DNA of 64,000 nt from Sipunculus nudus (taxonomy: Eukaryota; Annelida; Sipuncula; Golfingiida; Sipunculidae), in the NCBI GenBank assembly GCA_026874595.1, contig CM049317.1:77815891-77879890 (forward strand), given 5' to 3'. The position numbers and the translations under genes were made by a program. Below the pieces are notes generated by a model. It was not told the origin of the DNA. It did no database searches and saw only the letters and a list, made by a program, of their open reading frames with translations. Within the stretch, counting starts at the first letter, position 1. Every line of letters starts with the position of its first letter. Positions 58,484 to 64,000 of this stretch are shown in pieces.

Positions 58484-58674
58484 CTAGTCTAACTTCAATG
58501 AAACTCAATTTGAGTTAGTGGTTGACTCAACCTACACGATTTTATATATCCCAACATTTACACGTGTTATTATATTATTTATCTATACTGAGTTGATTTT
58601 CTTTATTTTGTTACAGTGAAATATATATCCAGCGAAGATTCGTGTACAAGGCCGGCCGGTAAAGAACCCAAACC

Positions 58675-58964
58675 ATGGCAGATGAAGCGTTCCAGAGCTG
58701 GATGTCCTGTTACAAGACGGTCTATGAACACGCTCTGGAAACACCTCATGAAGAACACGAACAACAACTAGATGAGAGCAGGCGACGGTTCCGCGAGTTA
58801 GAAGAGGAGTCTATCTTAGGATTAGAACATTTGATGAAAGACGCCATGGATTACGTAACAAGGCAGGCCCATGACAAAACGGATTGGCCTTATTTTCAAA
58901 GGGAATCTCGTGACACCGTGGTTTTAGTCTCCATGGCGGAAAGTGTTCTGGATATCTGCCGAGA
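58675..58964 (+). CDS. Helical gene, coding exon 1
   Basis: The exon starts at 58,617 after TTTTGTTACAG with 58 nt of 5'UTR. It reads MADEAFQSWMSCYKTVYEHA to VLVSMAESVLDICRE. The donor is CGAGA then GTAAGT, phase 2; reading on would hit TAA at once. A charged coiled-coil-like helix spans residues 25-55. Confidence 0.85.
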
Positions 58965-59720
58965 GTAAGTGCTGTATCATAAGTTAAAACGGAGATAGTC
59001 TGACCGTCTGCGTGTGTTAATTAATATATATGCTAAGTACTAAAGGGGGGGGGGCGTGTAATAAAGTTTTAAATCTCCCCTGTACATGCACTAGGCAAAA
59101 ATGATATAGACATTCATTCATCAGGTAAGGTCAAGCAGTCTACTTTAAATCTAAAATTATTTAATTATTATGTCGGTATTTGTCTGATGTGTTTCCTGTA
59201 CATTTTAAAGTTGAAGATTTAGCAGTAGACAAAGGCAGTCGGTTATGATAAAAATACTATAAAAAATTATATACAAAATGATCAAACCAAGGTCGATTTA
59301 AAAAATATATATATATAATAATAATAATAATAAAAACGCCACAATGTAACATTCATTTAAATCAGAAGAGACCTGGAGGACCTCGCTCTTGGCCTCAGTC
59401 TCCCGGTGTACATGACGTGTCTGAAGGCGGGGCCTACCCCTGGTCACGTGAAGCTGATGAACCAGGTTTACAGTGAGGGCGGAGTCGAGATGCTGTTCAG
59501 GGTAAGTAACGTTATATGTCTGTCATGTAAAACAGATTAAACGGAAGGTTGTTTTTTTATAAAATAGTGTCTTCATGAACCGGAGGCTGCATTACTTCAA
59601 ACCTGAGTGACGGGCATATATTATGAACAATGATTGACACACATACACATAAACGCAATCACAATTTAACTGTCAGACAAGAACAGACATGCGACACACT
59701 CGTCAATTCTGTTTCCATTT

Positions 59721-59807
<87 letters not shown>

Positions 59808-60476
59808 CTTAGCACTAAACACGTTGGGGCATTAAATGAGCTGTTGCTTAAGATACGGACCAGCTGTTACCCCTTGTTGCACGGTTGGGTTGGCGTTGGG
59901 GAATGGCGAAATTTCGAGATTGGCTATTTACACTTTTTTAAACTAACATGAGTTTGGTCGCTTTTGTTCAGAAGTGTGTGGTACTTCTCTTCAGTACAGA
60001 GTCATGGCGTGTGTTTGTTATCGTACATTTGATTCTCAACCCTGTTTATAGCAGTAGAATATAAATCTCATATTTTCTATCAACTGTTTTATAAACATAT
60101 ATTGCAGAATAATAAAGCAGATGCGGCCTTAATTAGAGAGATATTTGACATCCTGGTGAGTATAAGACCTAGACCGAGGTGCCAGGAGGAAAACAGCGAC
60201 TTTACTTCAGACCTGCGGTACCTGCTTGAAAGAAATCTCCTCGCGGATATCTGGTCAATATCTAAAAACTCTTAACTGTATTCTGTATATGAAAGTTTCA
60301 TAAATGTCTATATTTGATATCAAAAACTGATTTTAGATTTACAATGTAATTAAAACTTGTTGAATTTTAAACGTTACTTGTCGTTAAGACCGTTAAGGCA
60401 ATAGAAAATGAACTAATGATGTGCTAAATTGCCATAACCAGTATATATTTACATATATATACATATATATATATAC

Positions 60477-60508
<32 letters not shown>

Positions 60509-63500
60509 CAGCTTGACTTTTATTCAAGCCACCTAGTTTGTAAAAATCCACGAGTATAATGTCACAATATGTTCCTTATGCGTTAGATTTGTAGCGATAG
60601 GCCACCATTTATAAAATCACGATAGATAGTGAAGATCTGAGACGATTCAAGGTTATTTTAATTTGAATATTTCCCCCCTTTTTAGTGGTGAACAATACTT
60701 GGCTGTAAAGGAATCTGCCGCGGAGCTTCTGATGACGATGGTGGAAAGGATGCACGACGCGGAGGAATCCGTGTTCAAGCTTTATTACAACGTCATCGAC
60801 GAGGTCGAGAAGAAGTGCCTCAGCAGAGACGCTAATATTTATCAGGTAAGTCCTGTAAATATAAAATAGTATAGAATACCAGCTAGATGTCTACCTGTTA
60901 GTTAGTAAGAATATTTATTGATCCCAAAGACTGTCCGGTTAACAGAGAACGGAATCACACGCAGGTGTTCTGGTTTAGGGGGTCTGAGACAAGTGCTTAC
61001 GGTATCGTTCAGTAAATTTGGCTCAACCAATTGAGTCAGAAAAAACAAACTGAATGGATATGGTAAGAGAGAAGCTCCAGGTTTAGAAATGACGGGAAAA
61101 GTTGCACCATATTTCTTATTACTGGAACCGTAGTTCTTGTTATTTGAACCGATGTTCTTGTTACTTGAACTGTAGTTCTTGTGGTCTCTAAGTTTTTTGT
61201 TTCTTTTACGTTTAAGTTTACGGAGATGCCGCCAAGTAACGATACTTTTATTCACGATTATTGAGAAAGACCAATGTTTCATGATCAGTGTTCTACACAA
61301 AAGCATACTATTTTTACGTTTGGTGAATGCATGATTTTATCTTGAATTAGTTATTCCCGGACACAGCTGTCCTTGAGGATCACATTAAAAGATTCCAGGC
61401 CATACTGCTGACGGAGGGCTTTAGTTATCAGGACGGTGTGAAAGTGGTGATAGAACGAATACTTAAAAAAATGAACGAAACCATACAGTGAGTGACGTAT
61501 TTTTTATTAATTATCAAAACAATATATTATAAAATCATTAGATGTTAAATGTCTGAAATATATACTGAAATTGAATCATGTTATGTATTCTATTCTCAAA
61601 GCATTGTAGAAGTAAACACGTTACATATTGTTAATTTTTTCCCCAGAAAATACTCATTCATATATTTTTGAAAATAGTTGAGGTGCTTGTACATTAACAG
61701 GTCAAAACTATCCGATGACAGCAAAACAGCAGCAATGACGGCTCTCAGTCTCATGTTCGCTGAAGTCAACAAAAGTGGAAACCAGAAAGCCAAACACTGT
61801 GTTCAGTACGCAGAGCAAGACGCTATAGAGAAGTTCGGAGTCCAGGTGAGTTGAACTGAGTAAACCTGGGATATTCATACAATACTCGATCTGTCGTGTT
61901 AGAACCCACCGTGTTCGTGAAATATTTTTTTTTTTTACTTTGATTCTGCATCTGCTTCCGCTAGGGGTCGTTCTACCGACGTAATAATTTAACCAGTCGT
62001 CATCACCATATATCTTTATCAGTCTACAGTTTACCGGTTCACGTACCACGTTTGCCATGTGCAATGTTGGTCACGTACTATGTATTTAGGTCCGAGACAG
62101 AGGTCAGCATAGTTACTAAATACGGAGTCATTAGCAATAGATTGTTATCGCTGAAAGCCTTTCGATTTATTTTGACGAATTTTACAGTAACATTCTTCCA
62201 CGATTACTACTAACTTTGTAACCGTACGTGCGGTTGGTAAATTGTGAATGACTGCAATGCCTACGGACCACATATCTTTGAAACCAGAAAAAAAATGAAA
62301 AATGTGAGAGGAAACATGATAGGTTTCCGTTTTTATCGGTAGAAATCAGCGCAACTTTATTATATAAGGACTTTTACTTCCTTTTCCCGCATGCAGTTAA
62401 AACTTCCTTTTGCGTTATTCAAGTTTCACCTCAAGAGGTTAAAATATGACAAATGAAATATAAAAAAAATTGTGTAGTGTGCAATATTGAGCATGGAAGC
62501 ACAAACTAAATAGTTTTTACAGATTTCTGTGTCATACATATACAGCAATATTTCATCTACGATTATTCACTGAAAATAGACCGGTAGTCATGGATATAGT
62601 TTGACAAAACATGTTGTAACAATTAGCCGGTGATGATATGATTTGGTGCGGATACGGCCATTTTAATTCGTTATCTTATTTACCTGCATTCATTAGTTTA
62701 TCGTTGCTGCCTTCGGCGGGGATCCGTTTACAGCAATAACTGAGTCGGTTAAGGCCCTGCAGATGGACGATGATGAGCGAACCTTCAAGAAAAAATTCGA
62801 AGACGTATTTAAGACGCAGATTCTGACCAACCTGACGTAAGTGAAGGGTGTGTCAAACAAAATGGTACGCCAGCGTGAAATACAGATAGAGAATTGAGAA
62901 AGCCTGCAGAAAATCTTTACCTGAGTCTTACCTAGTTGTTCAGTCCTCTAGCTTTACATCGACCTGTTATTATTAATAATTAATAAATAAAACAAACGTA
63001 AACGAAGGCTCGGTTTAATGCAAGAATTATGTAACAGATGATGGTAAAGTACTCTAGGCCAATAAAAAGTGATTTGTGACACGTTGTTAGCTGGTCAGGG
63101 GACACATACACAAATGTATATACACTCATATTAAGACTTCAGGCGACACCTGGGTTTTAACTCGAAATAGCGAAGTGTCCGTACTTGAGAGAACACGAAT
63201 CTATTCATCAATATAATTACACTGGTCTGCAACAGACAGGTGTCTGTACCAGGAAGTTGACCGTGAAAGTAGGTTCTTCTTTATGTTCGTGCGACTGAGT
63301 TTGCACTGGTGTAAATTGGGTAAGATTGAGCCTTTTATTAGCTGACAGAGACTGGATTGTATATAATTGAACACTGTACTATTGCAACTAATCATGTAGG
63401 AACTCAGCTGTTTCTGTTTATGTTATACTTTTCAAGGAAAGAAAACCTGGATAAAATTGTTGCCATGGCAGTAGCTTCCCTGGAGGTGGGGTTCGACACA

Positions 63501-64000
63501 CCCATCAGGTGGTCACAGCAAATGATCGAGAAGCGGAAACTAATTAACCTTAAGGTAAGTGGGACATAGACTGGTTCTTAGCCTTTTACAGCAAATACCT
63601 TGGGCTGGCATTCATCCATTTGGGGGGTATGTTTCCCTTGTACAGATGGCTGACTGGTTTGCCCTCACAAGTCATGGAATTGGTTTAGATATGGATGATA
63701 TAGCAGTGCATACGCTCATTTTCTCATCAGTTTACGTTTATCTATGCAGGGAAGTTAGTAGAATTTAGTACATATTCGAAGGATGTACATGTATAACGGG
63801 TGGTTCTTCGATCCCGAATTTAGTTGAACATGATTATGTTCATGAAAAGAATTGTATGAATACTTATTAACATCGAAAAACGCTTTAAGAAAAGTAAACT
63901 AATTAACAAAATAAAATTGCTGATTGATCGTTACAGGAGTCGCCAGAGATCGGCCACAAGTTCCTGGCGACGTTAAAGAAGGTCCACGTTACGAACAGGA
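58675..64000 (+). CDS. Multi-exon gene for an unrecognised helical protein, 3' end outside the window
   Basis: Nine coding exons join with consistent phases into about 445 codons and continue beyond 64,000. ATG at 58,675 has a strong start context (AACCATGG). The protein is acidic and helix-rich, with blocks such as EEHEQQLDESRRRFRELEEE, ESAAELLMTMVERMHDAEES and DHIKRFQAILLTEGF. There is no signal peptide, membrane helix or Cys pattern, so it is probably intracellular. Exons are of similar size (118-160 bp, except the first) and each would hold two or three helices, which suggests an alpha-solenoid such as ARM or HEAT, though no repeat consensus was found. I do not recognise the family and assign no function. 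Intron 1 lies in the 5'UTR. Confidence 0.8.
59366..59501 (+). CDS. Helical gene, coding exon 2
   Basis: It reads RDLEDLALGLSLPVYMTCLK, then NQVYSEGGVEMLFR. Acceptor AAATCAG, phase 2 in; donor CAGG then GTAAGT, phase 0. Confidence 0.85.
59722..59800. repeat. (AT)n microsatellite
   Basis: TA repeat of about 80 bp with one TTTA interruption, in an intron of the helical gene. Confidence 0.96.
60108..60253 (+). CDS. Helical gene, coding exon 3 (donor uncertain)
   Basis: It reads NNKADAALIREIFDIL, then VSIRPRPRCQEENSDFTSDL and RYLLERNLLADI. The strongest donor (CTG then GTGAGT, 60,155) leaves phase 0, which would make the next exon start TGG-TGA. To join in phase 2 the exon must end at a weaker donor, at 60,253 (GTCAAT) or 60,217 (GTACCT). 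I chose 60,253 because the frame stays protein-like to that point. Confidence 0.6.
60448..60508. repeat. (AT)n-(GT)n compound microsatellite
   Basis: TATATACATATATA then TGTGTGTG, in an intron of the helical gene. Confidence 0.95.
60686..60845 (+). CDS. Helical gene, coding exon 4
   Basis: It reads GEQYLAVKESAAELLMTMVE, then KLYYNVIDEVEKKCLSRD. Acceptor CCCCCCTTTTTAG, phase 2 in; donor ATCAG then GTAAGT, phase 0. Confidence 0.85.
61351..61487 (+). CDS. Helical gene, coding exon 5
   Basis: It reads LFPDTAVLEDHIKRFQAILL, then VKVVIERILKKMNETI. Acceptor TTGAATTAG; donor ATACA then GTGAGT, phase 2. Confidence 0.85.
61701..61845 (+). CDS. Helical gene, coding exon 6
   Basis: It reads SKLSDDSKTAAMTALSLMFA, then AKHCVQYAEQDAIEKFGVQ. 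Acceptor CATTAACAG, donor TCCAG then GTGAGT, phase 0. Confidence 0.85.
62697..62836 (+). CDS. Helical gene, coding exon 7
   Basis: It reads FIVAAFGGDPFTAITESVKA, then FKKKFEDVFKTQILTNL. Acceptor TTCATTAG, donor CTGAC then GTAAGT, phase 2. Confidence 0.85.
63437..63554 (+). CDS. Helical gene, coding exon 8
   Basis: It reads KENLDKIVAMAVASLEVGFD, then RWSQQMIEKRKLINLK. Acceptor TACTTTTCAAG, donor TTAAG then GTAAGT, phase 0. Confidence 0.8.
63937..64000 (+). CDS. Helical gene, coding exon 9, cut by window edge
   Basis: It reads ESPEIGHKFLATLKKVHVTN and runs off the window. Acceptor ATCGTTACAG. Confidence 0.75.

Overview
This is nuclear DNA from an animal, most likely a mollusc and probably a bivalve. 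That is inference: it rests on the AT-rich sequence, short exons in long introns with GT/AG borders, three separate sets of C-type lectin (CTLD) exons, an SRCR/EGF receptor gene, Penelope-like and CR1/L2-like retroelements, hAT MITEs and several satellites. There is nothing bacterial: no operons and no CRISPR.

Layout. 0-5 kb: Penelope-like remnant, a composite dispersed repeat, and minus-strand exons for a CTLD half and a PAN/apple-like segment. 6.2-8.0 kb: a 64-bp satellite with a 576-bp higher-order period. 8.9-10.1 kb: a MITE with GGCGGA ends. 13.9-23.9 kb: a minus-strand gene of nine mutually phase-compatible exons encoding CTLD, an orphan SRCR half, a divergent SRCR domain, an EGF-like segment, a Thr/Asn stalk, one membrane helix and a short tail. 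Its largest intron holds an hAT MITE filled by a 34-bp satellite. 24.3-27.5 kb: a dead non-LTR retrotransposon. 28-32 kb: diverged tandem repeats marked by the palindrome GGTGGCGCCACC. 32.7-35.4 kb: a foldback element. 38.1-43.3 kb: a 2.6-kb segment duplicated in tandem, nearly identical. 47.5-48.9 kb: exons of a small secreted CTLD-like gene (plus strand). 51.2-52.0 kb: an 86-bp satellite. 52.7-55.0 kb: an hAT element with a perfect 8-bp target duplication. 55.4 kb: a tRNA-type SINE. 57.5 kb to the right edge: a plus-strand gene whose first nine coding exons encode an unrecognised, mostly helical protein; the gene runs out of the window.

The CTLD/SRCR/EGF receptor and the other CTLD exons suggest a recognition or innate-immunity neighbourhood. 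The receptor carries a nonsense codon at the conserved Trp of its CTLD and a frame break in the exon before, so this haplotype may be a null allele or a young pseudogene. The helical gene has no recognised function. Most of the rest is mobile or tandem repeat. All calls come from reading the sequence; no searches were run.
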